The notes beneath the pieces are model-generated. The model saw nothing but the letters and a program-made list of their open reading frames with translations, had not been told where the DNA came from and searched no databases. A program made the translations under genes and the position numbers. A stretch of 64,000 nt of DNA from Antedon mediterranea (lineage: Eukaryota; Echinodermata; Crinoidea; Comatulida; Antedonidae): assembly GCF_964355755.1 (NCBI RefSeq), contig NC_092672.1, forward strand, positions 248,001 through 312,000, written 5' to 3'. Of this stretch, positions 22,800-34,545 are shown one piece after another. How positions within the stretch are numbered: position 1 is the stretch's first letter; each line of letters starts with the position of its first letter.

Positions 22800-23958
22800 T
22801 AAATGTCTTTATTGGGCTGTATTTTCACGCTGCTGCTCTAGCCCGCTTAATCAGAAGCTAAAGCAAGCAGCAGTTATAGTTATAGGACGGCAGTTTTGCG
22901 AAAATGGAAACTCCACTATAATTTATTGATTCCAGCTGCTACAGTAGACCCAAAAAAACGTCTGGGAAAAGAGTCTATTAGGACATATGTCATGCTATAA
23001 TTACAAATCCCAAAGCATTTCTGGTATATTCACTGTCAGATATTCATTGAATTATTATCGAAACAGTCCATTAAAGTTTGTGTTTGTAATAGGATACTTC
23101 ACACTTGAAATATCTAGGGCGATGAAGTGACCCCCAGACTTGACCTAAAAGTGACAGAAATTGAGTATTCACTTCTGTAACCAAAAAATAATATTTATTC
23201 ACATACAAATAAAAAGAGAAAAGAAACCCAAAAACCATTGTCTGACAGACAATTTAAGTATTTGTTGCTTTTTAAATTACTTTTTTCAGGTAAAATAACT
23301 ATTATGACTGTGACAACAAAATGATGACACATTCAAAAACATTTGAAATAAAAAATATTTTTCAATAAGCGAGCAGCGTTTTTTGTAAGAAATATTTCTT
23401 GTTTTACTCATGCATTGTCAAACTTTTCTGGATTTTTTTTCCGGTAAAAAAATATCGTGTGCTATAACATGGGCAGTACGGAAAATTCATGATTGTCTAA
23501 ATTTTGTGTACATCGCCCTCATGAGGTATCAATAATTTTTTTTTTTCGTCATGCAATTTATGTTTACCCATAGAGGGCGTATTACTTTGTTTACTTTTTG
23601 TTAGTTCACGTTGTTTGTGTTGTTTTAAAATAAATTCGAAGATTTAATCTAATCTGATTAGGCCTAGGCTGCGCTAGTAGTATCAGGCGTAGCCTAGTAG
23701 GATCGTAGGATCACTCTTGTGTTACTAAGTATATGAAGTTTGTGGGAAAAGAAAAAAGTAATAAGGTCTGATCATCAGGCCAGCCGAGTATACGATATAG
23801 TATAGACTTTAGATTAGTTTTTAGGCTACAACAGAGAGAGGAGAGAGCAGCAGCAGTAGAGAGAGTGTTTGGGTCGAGCGCTTAACTAGCTAGGCCTACT
23901 AAACTAGGCCTACTAGAGGTTAGTAGAGGCTTTATTTAAAGAATGTGAATTAAATAAT
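22800..23958. other. Spacer and 5' flank of the FAAP20-like gene
   Basis: AT-rich with no gene. The last 330 bases are richer in GC and contain repeated AGGCCTA motifs and GAGAGAG runs. This part probably includes the 5' UTR or promoter of the gene starting at 23959. Confidence 0.4.
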
Positions 23959-25708
23959 ATGATGCAAGAAGAAAAGGAATGGACACCACTCCCAAGGCCG
24001 TGTTTGGTGTGTCTCACTAAGAAAAAAGTTGATCATAGTAATGATGACACTAAGCCAAGTAGGCCTACTATGACACTGACAGATGCTGAATTTATTTCTA
24101 ACCAAACGGACATAATTAACACATTTACAGACAATTTGGTAAACATTAACAAGGACAACTCTGATCAATTGGAACAATGTGGTGATATGACTACTGTGAA
24201 CATTATGAATGTTGGCAAAACACAAAAATGTTTGTCTTTAAAACGTGCAGCAAACTTTACAAATCAAAAGCATCATTCATCTGCAAAGAATGTTTGTAAC
24301 AAAAAAACCCTGAATATGAACTCAAAAGTCAAACAGCAAGACTTGCTGCTGCATCAGCAAACATTTAAGCCTGTACTAACAGATCAAGTCAAGACTCAAT
24401 CAAAATGGCAGCCAACTTTATTCGGTCAATCATCTATTGCTAAATTTGATACCAAAAAACAGAAAGAATTAGCAATTCAATCTACAAGTAAGCAGGCATC
24501 AAACCTGTCATTATTTCAGAAAAGATGTTCAGCGAACAAAATAGTTGAACAGTCCAAAACTGATGATGGTTTAAAGTTATGTCCACTTTGTCAAATGGAA
24601 TTCCTAATAAGGTAAGACTAAGTTAAATGTACAAACATTTATCCATATTTCAGATTTTATTAGTCTCTAGCTTACATAAATATACTGTTATGTTTTGTAT
24701 GTCAGAAATTAGAATTTGAATGCAAGTTTGACTAAAGATAATATTTTAATATTATAATAAACTTCTCCACCATGGGAACTCAAGGTACTTATTATGTGTT
24801 CATTTACTTGTTGTATAAGTAATTAGGCCTACTAGGAAATCATCGATAATTTCTTTAAAGTTAATTTTAATTTATGGATATAAATTTGACATAAAGCGGA
24901 TTAGACATTTTGCTATTTGTGTTTTAATGGTCATGTAAATCATTAGCACATTGCTAAGCAACAGATGTTAAAACACCTCATTTGTTGTGAAATTGATCAC
25001 TTCATTCACTTGTTGGATCTATGACGACAGTCCTTAAGAGCTTTTTTGATTCTAAAAAGTATTAAATTACAAAGTTCTCACTAGAAAGTGGCATATTTAA
25101 ATTTCCTATCAATCAATGATAAGATGGTTTGTCAAAACGATTTAAATGTTCTGACTTAACGGGTAGCAAAATGACCAATTGCTATTCATTGAACTACTCA
25201 ATTATATTTAGTATAAGATATCACAAAAACAATTAACAAAAACGGAATGTATTTATTTCGCTTTACATCAACTTATTACAAGCAAGAGTTGAGAATTTTG
25301 AAATCTTTGATTGAATACTTTGTCAAATTTCTGTAATTCCAACAAATAATTCACATGCCCCATTTTTTAAGTTTAACATTACTGACTACGTGAGTTACTG
25401 TGACCTCTGTCACCTATTGTTTTTCCTAATCTATCAGTTTGACTGTTCTTAATTGTTTGGTTGGTGAAATCAATAAATGAAATGAATTCAAAAGAAAGAA
25501 AATGAACATTAAAGCTCTTAAATTATTACAGTTTACTGAATGCAAAAATGAGGAGAGGGACAAGAGGTTGAAATAATTTCATGTAAATGACTATATTATA
25601 TAAATAACATTTACTCAATGTACTCATTATTACAGTTGGACACAGATAGAAAAAGATGGTCATATAGCTTCATGTCTATCAGAAACAAGTGATGATGTCA
25701 TCTGGTAA
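23959..25708 (+). CDS. FAAP20: FAAP20-like protein with a C-terminal UBZ4 zinc finger (2 exons)
   Basis: The exons are 23959-24611 and 25636-25708 (TAA), joined in phase 2, giving about 241 residues. The N-terminus has EWTPLPRPCL, which resembles the WTPFPP segment of vertebrate FAAP20. The middle is long, polar, Lys/Gln-rich and probably disordered. The C-terminus is one zinc finger of the form C-x2-C-x15-H-x3-C (CPLCQMEF ... DGHIASCL), ending ETSDDVIW-stop. Human FAAP20, a ubiquitin-binding partner of FANCA in the Fanconi anaemia core complex, ends with the same arrangement: UBZ4, an acidic linker and Trp as the very last residue. The Asp two residues before the zinc-binding His and the terminal Trp, both important for ubiquitin binding in that family, are kept. 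The second-exon split within the finger is clear. Other UBZ4 proteins do not end this way, so orthology is likely. Confidence 0.78.
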
Positions 25709-26416
25709 CAGTCAAAGAAACAAGTAATGATGTCATCTGGTAACAGTCAAAGAAAGAGGTAATGATATCATCCAGTAACAGTCATATTAGAAACAAGTGA
25801 TGATGTCATCCAGTAACAGTCATATTAGAAACAAGTGATGATGTCATCCAGTAACAGTCACAGAAACAAGTAATGATGTCATCCAGTAACAGTCAAATAA
25901 ACAAGTGATGATGTCATCCAGTAACAGTCACAGAAACAAGTAATGATGTCATCCAGTAACAGTCAAAGAAACAAGTAATGATGTCATCTGGTAACACTCA
26001 CAGAAACAAGTAATGATGTCATCCAGTAACATTCACAGAAACAAGTAATGATGTCATCTGGTAACAGTCAAAGAAACAAGTAATGATGTCATCTGGTAAC
26101 AGTCACAGAAACAAGTAATGATGTCATCTGGTAACACTCACAGAAACAAGTAATGATGTCATCCAGTAACATTCACAGAAACAAGTAATGATGTCATCTG
26201 GTAACAGTCAAAGAAACAAGTAATGATGTCATCTGGTAACAGTCACAGAAACAAGTAATGATGTCATCTGGTAACAGTCAAATAAACAAGTGATGATGTC
26301 ATCTGGTAACAGTAAAAAAAAACAGGCGATGATGTCATCCAGTAACAGTCATATTAGAAACAGATGATGATGTCATCCAGTAACAGTCAAAGAAACAAGT
26401 GATGATGTCATTTTGG
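25680..26416 (+). repeat. ~35-bp minisatellite made from the last codons of the FAAP20-like gene (about 21 copies)
   Basis: The unit AGAAACAAGTGATGATGTCA plus TCTGGTAACAGTC starts inside the last exon (codons for ETSDDVIW and the TAA) and repeats to 26416. There are about 21 occurrences of GATGTCAT (one as GATATCAT). Spacing varies between about 34 and 45 bp, and units alternate between TCTGG and TCCAG variants. The first copy keeps the stop, so the array forms the 3' UTR. Confidence 0.93.
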
Positions 26417-28063
26417 TAAAAGATAATGATAGGGTTAGGTGCAGAGTTCTGTCGGTGTACCTACCTAGTGTGAAAGTGATTAATAATGAGCAACATTTGT
26501 ATGCAAACGAGATAAATGTCTATTTGTGTTCACTGAATGATATTTTAGAGAGCAGTTGGCATCTGAACTGTGTATCGCTATACAACTCTGAACTCTACAA
26601 TCATTTTCAATATAAGGTCATTAGCTTCTGAACTGATAATTCTTTCGTTTTACATATCGCAACTAATTGCATTAAACTCAGTTGTTTATAATTCGCCGGT
26701 AATGTAATACTGTTCTCCTAAGTCTGTTAAAATGCTAGAATTAGAGGCAATTTCTTTACTTTTTTGTGCTTATTACGTTCATCGGCGAGATGTAATAAAG
26801 TGAAGATTATGGCATCAATTCTATCAATTGCATGTTTGCATTCTTTGAAGTGCTTTTATAGTTAATAATTCCTTTAAAAACAGGATTTTATAATAATTTT
26901 CGATAGATCGCTAATTTCATTCGTCTGATTTTTAACATCTGAAATTTCAATCGTTAACCCGCAGCATTGCAGTTTATTTATTGACATAATGATATCTCGG
27001 TAAGATAAGTAGCCTGCATCATCTTATGTGCTAAAAATCATCTGAGAAGGAAGGACGGAAGGAAAGGCAATACTTAAAATAAAACCACTACCATTACGTC
27101 AGCATGTTTGTATTTGTAGGCCTATATCGATCCAGCATCTTCCTTCAGTTTGTTATTGCTATTTTATGGCGAATCGTGATGAGATATGACAACAGTTAAT
27201 TAAAAAATATAAAAAATAAATATTGAAAAATGTATTCGCAAAGTGGTGATTTTTTACACAGAGATTTTAATTTGTTTCTTCTTATAGTGTCTGTATTATT
27301 GTATTGAAGTGGTCCTTATTATGATACTACAAATCAATTAAGCACACGGCATTGACATACGTGACATTTATTACTTATATCGTAACTATTTCCGTCAGTT
27401 TCTGTCTTGTGCGTTAAAACCAATTTGGGTAATTGCATGAATAGAGCCGGCGTCAGCCTCTTCAATCCTTTATGTACAATGAACTCAAATGTTTTCGTTT
27501 TTTACGCCATTTCACAACAACATCATATATACAAACAAAATATCATAACGTTTTTTTTATTGTTTATTATTTTAGATATTCTCTTAAGTATTATTATTTT
27601 TATAGGTACCGTATATGAGATAATTTAATTCGCTGAGTTTTTTCTTTCAATGTATTGACAAATTGAAACCAAACTCATGAAAACAAATTTTGCACAATAA
27701 GAAATTAAATAATCCCTTGTTATGAGGACGATTTAAAATAAAAACATTGTTGTAAATTCATTCAGTAAATTTAATCATGAGAGAAAAGATTTTCCAGGAT
27801 TAATATTGATGGAAGTTTCGTAAATTAATTTAGCAACAACAGACTTATTTTAAGTTTAATCAATCTACCAAATTCTAATCAAGTAAAAACAAGTATGGTG
27901 ATAAAGTAAGTAAAATGCTTCGTACTGCTTATTATGAAAACAATTACTTTATTCATCACATCATGACGTCAATGTATAGTTTGTAAAGTGTTATAAACAT
28001 AATGATAAAAAGAGGCACCGGGAAAGAAAAGTTTTTGTATCGATGAGACCCCAGATTAAATTA
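26417..28063. other. Non-coding spacer
   Basis: AT-rich sequence with no gene or clear repeat. An open frame at 26413-26631 has no recognisable domain and starts in the minisatellite. Confidence 0.5.
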
Positions 28064-28617
28064 TTAAAGATGTATTGTCCCTTTGACTAATTCCAAAAAA
28101 AAATTTTTTTTTTAATTTCGAAAAAAAGTGGGTCATTTTTAAGTATCATAATAGTTATTAACTTTCACCAAAAATTAGTCAAAAAAAAAATAATTTAACC
28201 TAAATACAGATGTTTTTTTGTTCAAAAAATAACTTTGACTTCCAGTCACAGTTTTCAATCAAAACATATCCCATAATGCAATGCGCTTGTTTGGCTACTC
28301 TGTATGCATAATCATAAAACTTCCTCGTGATCTGTGTGAAAACACCTTCTCAACCGTGAAGAGTTGTAAACAATCCTAATTAGCATCTTGCATAATGCAT
28401 ACTCATGGTTTGAAATCTTTGTTTACTTTTGCTTGCGACGATTTCTCAGACGAAATGTAATCTAATTAATTTACCTGTTAATTACGTAAACTGTTGTTTT
28501 TGGCTCGAATTTTCGACTTAAAGTGAATAACTTTAATATTACTTTGATATGGCCAATTTAAATTTAGAATATTTTTTTTTTTCATTTTTTGTGTTTCAAG
28601 GGACAATACATCTTTAA
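28064..28617. mobile_element. TIR element, TTAA-AGATGTATTGTCCC ends
   Basis: The left TTAAAGATGTATTGTCCC is the exact inverse of the right GGGACAATACATCTTTAA. Including both TTAA edges it is 554 bp. The interior is AT-rich and non-coding, and shares CATAATAGTTATNNACTTT with the unit at 4950-5272. TTAA flanks suggest piggyBac-type mobilisation. Confidence 0.8.
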
Positions 28618-29141
28618 AGTTAAAGTTTGTTTCAGAGTTATACGCAATGTATTTTTTTAAAGTAAGGTATTTATACTCAATGGATGTTTTTTGGTTTAAA
28701 AAAAAAGCATTTCAGATTTTATTTATCCGGAAATAGATTAATTTGAATTCAATTACATGTAAGTTTATTCTATTTCAATTAGGCCTACCTGTAAGGGGCG
28801 TTTTGATTGAATAAAATAAATATAGATGGTGTGATGGGCGTGTGATATCACGGATTCACAATTTCACATCTACCATAATTCAAATAATCACTAATGGCAT
28901 AATATTTTAACATTTATTGACATCTACACGAAACAAATTGTTGAATTTTAACAAGCACATAAATACATAGGCCTATATCATTATAATATTTAAAAGTTCG
29001 GGAAACATTTTATATTTAGACTGAACTTATAACACATTCACTCACTGCAAAGAACTGACACTTGACATCGTGCATGGAGACATAAAACAATTTTTTACTT
29101 TCAGTCGCTAGGCCTATTACCATACCAGAGTATACGACTTA
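28618..29141. other. Non-coding spacer downstream of the GPCR tail array
   Basis: AT-rich, with nothing recognised. Confidence 0.45.
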
Positions 29142-30300
29142 ATTACGACAAGCTGTTGCAGTAGATGAAACTGCTTGTGATGCGACTTACAGTCAAGGTT
29201 TAGCTGCGACAGATACTTCTGCTGCTGCAGAAGATAAAACTGCTCGTGATACAACGTAGCAAGGTTCACTTACGACAGACACTGCTGGTGCAGAAGATGA
29301 AGCTACTTGTGATACAGCTTTACATGGTTCAATTACAACAGATACTGCTGCTTCAGAAGATAAAGCTGCTTCTGATACAACAACAAGGTTCAATTACGAC
29401 AGATGCTGATTGCAGTAGATGAAACTGCTTGTTATACATCTTAACATCAGTTACGACAGATACTGTTGTTACAAGCGACGAAGCTGCGTCTGATACAAAT
29501 TAACAAGGTTCAGTTACGGCAGATGCTGGTTTAGTGGTTAATACTGCTTGTGATACAATTTAGCAAGGTTCAGTAATACAACAAATAGTGTTGTAGTAGA
29601 AGAAACTGCTTCTGATACAACCAAGTTCAGTTACGACAGATAATGCTGTGTTACAGAAGACGAAACTGCTTGTGATACAACTTAGCAAGGTTCCGTTACG
29701 ACAAATGCTGCTATTGCAGCGCAGAAGATGAAACTGCTTGTGATACAACTTGACACGCGATTCAGATACGACAGATACTGCTGTTGCAGAAGATAAAACT
29801 GCTTGTGATACAACTTAGCACGGTTTAGTTACGAAAAATGCAGCTGTTGCAGAATGTTAAAATGCTTGTGATACAACTAAACTGCTTGTAATACAACTTG
29901 GCACGCAATTCAGATACGACAGATACTGTTGTTGCAGTTAAACTACTTGTTATAAAACTTAGCACGGTTCAGATACGACAGATGTTGCCGTTGCAGTAGA
30001 TGAAACTGCTTGTGATACGACTTTCAAATTGTTGTGAACCCTTTTTCTCGATCCTTTCACCGTAACATCGCATTCACAAGGGTTTAAGTACCAGCAGAAG
30101 GCATCTCTGTATGTGCTGTTGGTGAGGGTGTAAATAATCGGATTGATTGCAGTAGAAGAAACTGCTTGTGATTACAACTTTGCACGCATTTCAGATACGA
30201 CAGATACTGTTGTTGCAGTTAACCTGCTTGTTATACAACTTAGCATTGTTCAGATACGACAGATGCTGCCGTTGCAGTAGATGAAACTGCTTGTGATACG
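29142..30300 (-). repeat. Array of degenerate ~60-bp units expanded from the GPCR C-terminal tail
   Basis: Units contain GAAACTGCTTGTGATACAAC and ACGACAGATACTGCTGTTGC and recur more than a dozen times. Read on the minus strand, they encode variants of VVSQAVSSTATAASVVSEPC, the tail of the GPCR. Some units lack the stop and stay open, for example 29393-29193. At 29977-30152 a 281-bp-offset copy also includes the end of TM7 (INPIIYTLTN) and the NPC tail region, so larger segments were duplicated too. Confidence 0.88.
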
Positions 30301-31367
30301 ACTTTCAAATTGTTGTCAACTCTTTTTCTCGATCCTTTCACCGAAACATCGCACCCACACGGGTTGAAGTACCAGCAGAAGGCATCTCTGTATGTTTTGT
30401 TGGTGAGGGTGTAAATAATCGGATTGATGGCAGCGTTCATGAACATGGGTGTGCGAGTTAAATTTGCAACGTTAGTAAATTTATACTGGTCAAAATCGTT
30501 ATAGTACTGGATAAAAAGATTGAGCAATCTGTAAGGCAGGAAACACATGGCATATATAGAAACTGTGACTGTCACTGTTCTAAATATCTTCCGCTCAGCT
30601 TTAATGCGGTTTTCGATATTCTTTGATTCGTTGAAAGGAGATTTGCGAAGTTCCATGACCATTAGTACGTACATTGGAACCATACCGACAATAATCAACA
30701 ACCCAACGCCAATATCAGCTACATACGTATGTATTACAATCTTACAAGCTAAATCATTCTCAGGGCCACAGTAATGACACCAAGTCGTCTCACTGGGTAG
30801 ACCGCGGTATCCATCAGGCCAAGGGAAAGTGTGTGTTTGAGTAGAAACCGAAAAAAGGAGACGAGACTGGTAGGCAAAGACAGTGAGCCATACAGCGGTG
30901 CTTATTTTGAAGGCGCGGCTCCGCGTGCCATTTTCGCGGTACTTGAATGGCCTACATATGGCTAAGTAGCGTTCTGCTGACACGCAGAGAATCATGACAT
31001 TAGAAATTTGGAAACTTGAATCAATGAGAAACACTATAATCTTGCAAACGTAAGGCGAGAAGTTGCCCTGATGAAAACTATCGTGCAGGTCATTTTCTGC
31101 ATATGATCTAAAAAACGGAATTGGTGCCACCGCTAAGAACACGCTATCTGAAAATGCCAAGCTAACTAAGTAGACATTAAGTGGTGTCTTCATCTGTGGA
31201 ACGCGCAGTAGCACCACGACTGTTGCACTATTACCGATGAGTCCAACGATGATAATGATTGGCCAGATAACCGGAATGATCACATGATCCATTGCTGGAT
31301 ACAAAAACAGGTCAACATACTCATCAAGGTCGTATTCAGTGGTGGTGGTGTTGTTGGATACGTCCAT
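30240..31367 (-). CDS. Class A (rhodopsin-family) G-protein-coupled receptor, probably peptide-activated
   Basis: A single coding exon encodes 375 residues from the Met at 31367. I prefer it over the upstream Met at 31454 because an acceptor-like GGAATCTTTCAG lies between them. The N-terminus is short and acidic with a possible N-glycosylation site (NNT). Seven hydrophobic segments follow, with family landmarks: GLIGNS in TM1, LAFSD in TM2, Cys in YVCKI, and ERYLAICRPF (DRY variant ERY) after TM3. FLPYRLLN is in TM6 and NAAINPIIY (NPxxY) in TM7. NPCGCDV may be a palmitoylation site after helix 8. Extracellular loop 2 is Cys-rich (CHYCGPENDLAC). The overall pattern resembles thyrotropin-releasing hormone, neuromedin U and related peptide receptors; the ligand cannot be named. 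The Ser/Thr/Ala tail is repeat-derived and merges into the downstream array. Confidence 0.9.
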   Translation of the reverse strand: MDVSNNTTTTEYDLDEYVDLFLYPAMDHVIIPVIWPIIIIVGLIGNSATVVVLLRVPQMKTPLNVYLVSLAFSDSVFLAVAPIPFFRSYAENDLHDSFHQGNFSPYVCKIIVFLIDSSFQISNVMILCVSAERYLAICRPFKYRENGTRSRAFKISTAVWLTVFAYQSRLLFSVSTQTHTFPWPDGYRGLPSETTWCHYCGPENDLACKIVIHTYVADIGVGLLIIVGMVPMYVLMVMELRKSPFNESKNIENRIKAERKIFRTVTVTVSIYAMCFLPYRLLNLFIQYYNDFDQYKFTNVANLTRTPMFMNAAINPIIYTLTNKTYRDAFCWYFNPCGCDVSVKGSRKRVDNNLKVVSQAVSSTATAASVVSEQC

Positions 31368-31454
31368 AATGGCAATCTGAAAGATTCCAAAATATGGATA
31401 CTTAAAATTAACACACAGTAATAATAACATGGTGAACTCATGGGACAAAGACAA

Positions 31455-32157
31455 TATATTGTCTATGGCAACAACGGTACCCTAACACAGTAAACAAAAT
31501 TACTCTTTAAACTCATTACTGGTTGCAAGACTCGTCAATGGAACATAAATGTCGCTTTTAAAGAGATAAGAACATTACAATTGAGACATTGCTTTTAATA
31601 TAAGTAGAACAAAAAGTAAATGTATTAAATCATGAATCTGTATTGGGCGATCTTTCACACCCATCGCGTATACATCTGATAAATTGCTTTTCAATCCATT
31701 TCTTAATGCATATTGGGGACGGAATGTTAAACAATGCATTAGAACATTTAGAATGTTCTATGTTGTTTAACAGGTTGCCATGTAAACGATATCAAACGTG
31801 AGGAACGTGTTTGATGAAGGTTGTTTTAACATAAAAATATGACATAAAAAGATAAAATTAATATTGTTTTTCGTCACCCACATTGTAAGAGCGAAGCAAC
31901 AACTCCCAATTGTAAATAAAATGTATGTAAATAGATCTGTACCAATTAAAGGCTTAGATAATCAAATATGAATGAGTGATTAATTACGGTTCACTTCAAC
32001 GGTGTTGAAAAGCTTTTTTAATTCAGTTTAAAAACTATGATGTTATTCATAATGCCACTTGTTAATTAGGTACGGTAAATCTAATTATTCGGCCGTACGA
32101 TTTTTCAGATCATTGACGAGCGAATTTGAACGCGACCGTTAAAGTTACATCGGTTCA
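31455..32157. other. 5' flank of the GPCR gene
   Basis: No gene seen. It should contain the 5' UTR exon and promoter of the minus-strand receptor. Confidence 0.4.
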
Positions 32158-33382
32158 GGTGGCTTTAGTGACTTAATCGTTACACCGTCGGAGGACAAAA
32201 GCACCAAATTTCTTTTAAACGTACTAATTTATTTTTGCCTAGGAGCCACCCGATCAGCTTCCGATTTTCCAAGATGGCGGCCAAAATCCAAAATGGCTGC
32301 CAGTAAATTGGTATATCATATATATCTGGCTGTAAAAGTTACAAATAGACAAATAATGTACTGAATCAAGAATTTCTGAGGTCAGTAAAACCGATTCAGG
32401 AAATATTATATAAAGTGAGTTCCAAGATGGCGCCCAAAAATTAAAAATGGTAGCCCTTAAAATACATTATAATCGTATACAAAGTCACAAATAGTCCATT
32501 CCTAATGTATTTTAGTCTGCAAAACAGAAGGAAGGTGCAAGCATTGCATTTTATAAATTGATAAACCATGCTAGTTATAAAAACCCATGTTATCAAATTT
32601 CTAAAGTTTTTCTCGAAAACTAGTGGTCGTAAAAGTTTTTTTATGAAAAATTGTTAGAAAAATATATATTTATATGTTATATAATAAAACAGTTTCTATG
32701 AAAATGTAAAAGAATTCTATTTATGATAACTAAATTTGTAATTTTTTAACATCCAATAGTATTTGTTATGTATTAAAATGTGTTATATTTGCTGATTTTA
32801 GGCAATTAACGTAAATTTATCTGAACTATGGATTTTTTATGTAAAATTTGTTTTCTTTAATATAGAGAAAATGTAATTGTTTATCAAATAAGACCATTTA
32901 AAAAATATTCAGACAAAAACTTAATTAGTTACAGGTAAAAAAGTGTCCTTTTTACTTTTCAACAGCGCCCTTAATCTTTATTTTCCCAAAAATACCAGAA
33001 ACTGAACTGGTTATAACTTTTTCTATATAGATTTTTTTTACAGTAACATACCACCTCTACCATTTACTACAGCTACTTCATTTACATATTACTTCTGCCG
33101 TCCACAGATACTGTATTTGATTTCCTAGTTTACTGGCAGCCATTTTGGATTTTTCCCACCATCTTTGCAACGAGTGACCTATATTATGTACCATGTCAAA
33201 AATATGTTTCAATGACCATGAATACTTATGTTTTGATAGTTCATTTGCCTATATGTGACTTCTGCAACGAATGAAAATGTGATTTTCCAATTTGTAGGTC
33301 CCAACGAAGCTCCATGCCAAATCTGTCGCTTTTGTCCACTGTGTCACGATTTCCTCAAAATTTGTTGTTAAGTCACCTGACT
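32158..33382. mobile_element. Old long-TIR element around AAAATGGCTGCCAG
   Basis: The left part (TTAGTGACTTAATCG, GGACAAAAGC, CCAAAATGGCTGCCAGTAAA) is matched inversely by the right part (TTTACTGGCAGCCATTTTGG, GCTTTTGTCC, TTAAGTCACCTGAC). The arms are long and diverged and the interior is AT-rich. A decayed foldback transposon is the simplest reading. Confidence 0.5.
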
Positions 33383-33448
33383 ATCTTGATGCACCGGTGA
33401 TTAATGCTGGTCGTGATTGGTATATTGGTTCGATAACGTTTTACAAAC

Positions 33449-33553
33449 GTTCTGTCCCTATACGCAACGTAAAACCGACGTCAATCGACGAATCATCTAA
33501 AATCCTCTAAACTGGCAAGTTACTTGCGTTACGCATAGGGCCAGTACGTGACG
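33449..33553. repeat. Short foldback (inverted repeat) with GTCCCTATACGCAACGTAA
   Basis: The left CCCTATACGCAACGTAA and right TTGCGTTACGCATAGGG are inverted with about 60 bases between them, giving a MITE-like hairpin. Confidence 0.5.
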
Positions 33554-33920
33554 TCCTTTTACGAACTAAATTTGAACAAAGTTACTTTAGCGGTAATAAA
33601 AATAGCATCCGATGCGGTAACGATTAACTTGATTATACAAACAACTAATGAATCTAAGCCCATGTGATTTATCCGATTTCCGTGTGTATTCATGATGGAA
33701 TTCGTTTAGTTATTAATTCTTCCACATCGTGCTGCTGATTGTGGGTTAACTTTTGTTGTCAATAATCTGTTTTGATTCATTCAACAAAAATAAAATGGTA
33801 AACTTTTGTGGACTAAGTAGGCCTACGCGCGTTATAAATTATTATTGTTATTACCTAATTGGTCAGTTAAATAAAAATGTATTTGTATTATTCCTTTATT
33901 GATTACATTGTGTGAGCATA

Positions 33921-34370
33921 GATCTATCATACAGGGGTAGAGGTCTATCATACAGGGTAGAGGTCTATCATACAGGGGTAGAGGTCTATCATACAGGGGT
34001 AGAGGTCTATCATACAGGGGTAGAGGTCTATCATACAGGGGTAGAGGTCTATCATACAGGGGTAGAGGTCTATCATACAGGGGTAGAGGTCTATCATACA
34101 GGGGTAGGGGTCTATCATACAGGGGTAGGGGTCTATCATACAGGGGTAGAGGTCTATCATACAGGGGTAGGGGTCTATCATACAGGGGTAGGGGTATATC
34201 ATACAGGGGTAGGGGTCTATCATACAGGGGTAGAGGTCTATCATACAGGGGTAGAGGTCTATCATACAGGGGTAGAGGTCTATCATACAGGGGCAGAGGT
34301 CTATCATACAGGGGTAGAGGTCTATCATACAGGGGTAGAGGTCTATCATACAGGGGTAGAGGTCTATCAT
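33921..34370. repeat. 21-bp minisatellite, about 21 copies
   Basis: The unit TCTATCATACAGGGGTAGAG + G repeats with AGGGG and rare other variants. A remaining fragment of the same array continues at about 34546-34580, after an inserted element. Open frames on both strands are by-products of the 21-bp period. Confidence 0.95.
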
Positions 34371-34545
34371 CAGGGAACATTTTCGCCAGTGTAGCGTAGC
34401 AAAAAGCTATACAAAACAACCTTATTGCTACACATTTTGAAAATTGTGTAGCAAAAAATACAATACAAAACTATGTTTCTGGACTTAAAAATCAGTTTGA
34501 TTAGCAATATTGCTAAACAAAATTTTTAAATGAAAATTTTCCCTG
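34371..34545. mobile_element. 175-bp TIR element inserted into the 21-bp array
   Basis: The ends CAGGGAACATTTTC and GAAAATTTTCCCTG are inverted. The five bases ATCAT flank it on both sides (34366-34370 and 34546-34550), as a target-site duplication would. The interior has several inverted AGTGTAGC/GCTACAC-like words and no coding. It is clean evidence of insertion after the array formed. Confidence 0.82.

Noticed and set aside
33832-34419. Repetitive proteins of RPLPLYD or VEVYHTG type.
   Set aside because: Same artefact of a 21-bp minisatellite, open in several frames and broken by a transposon insertion.
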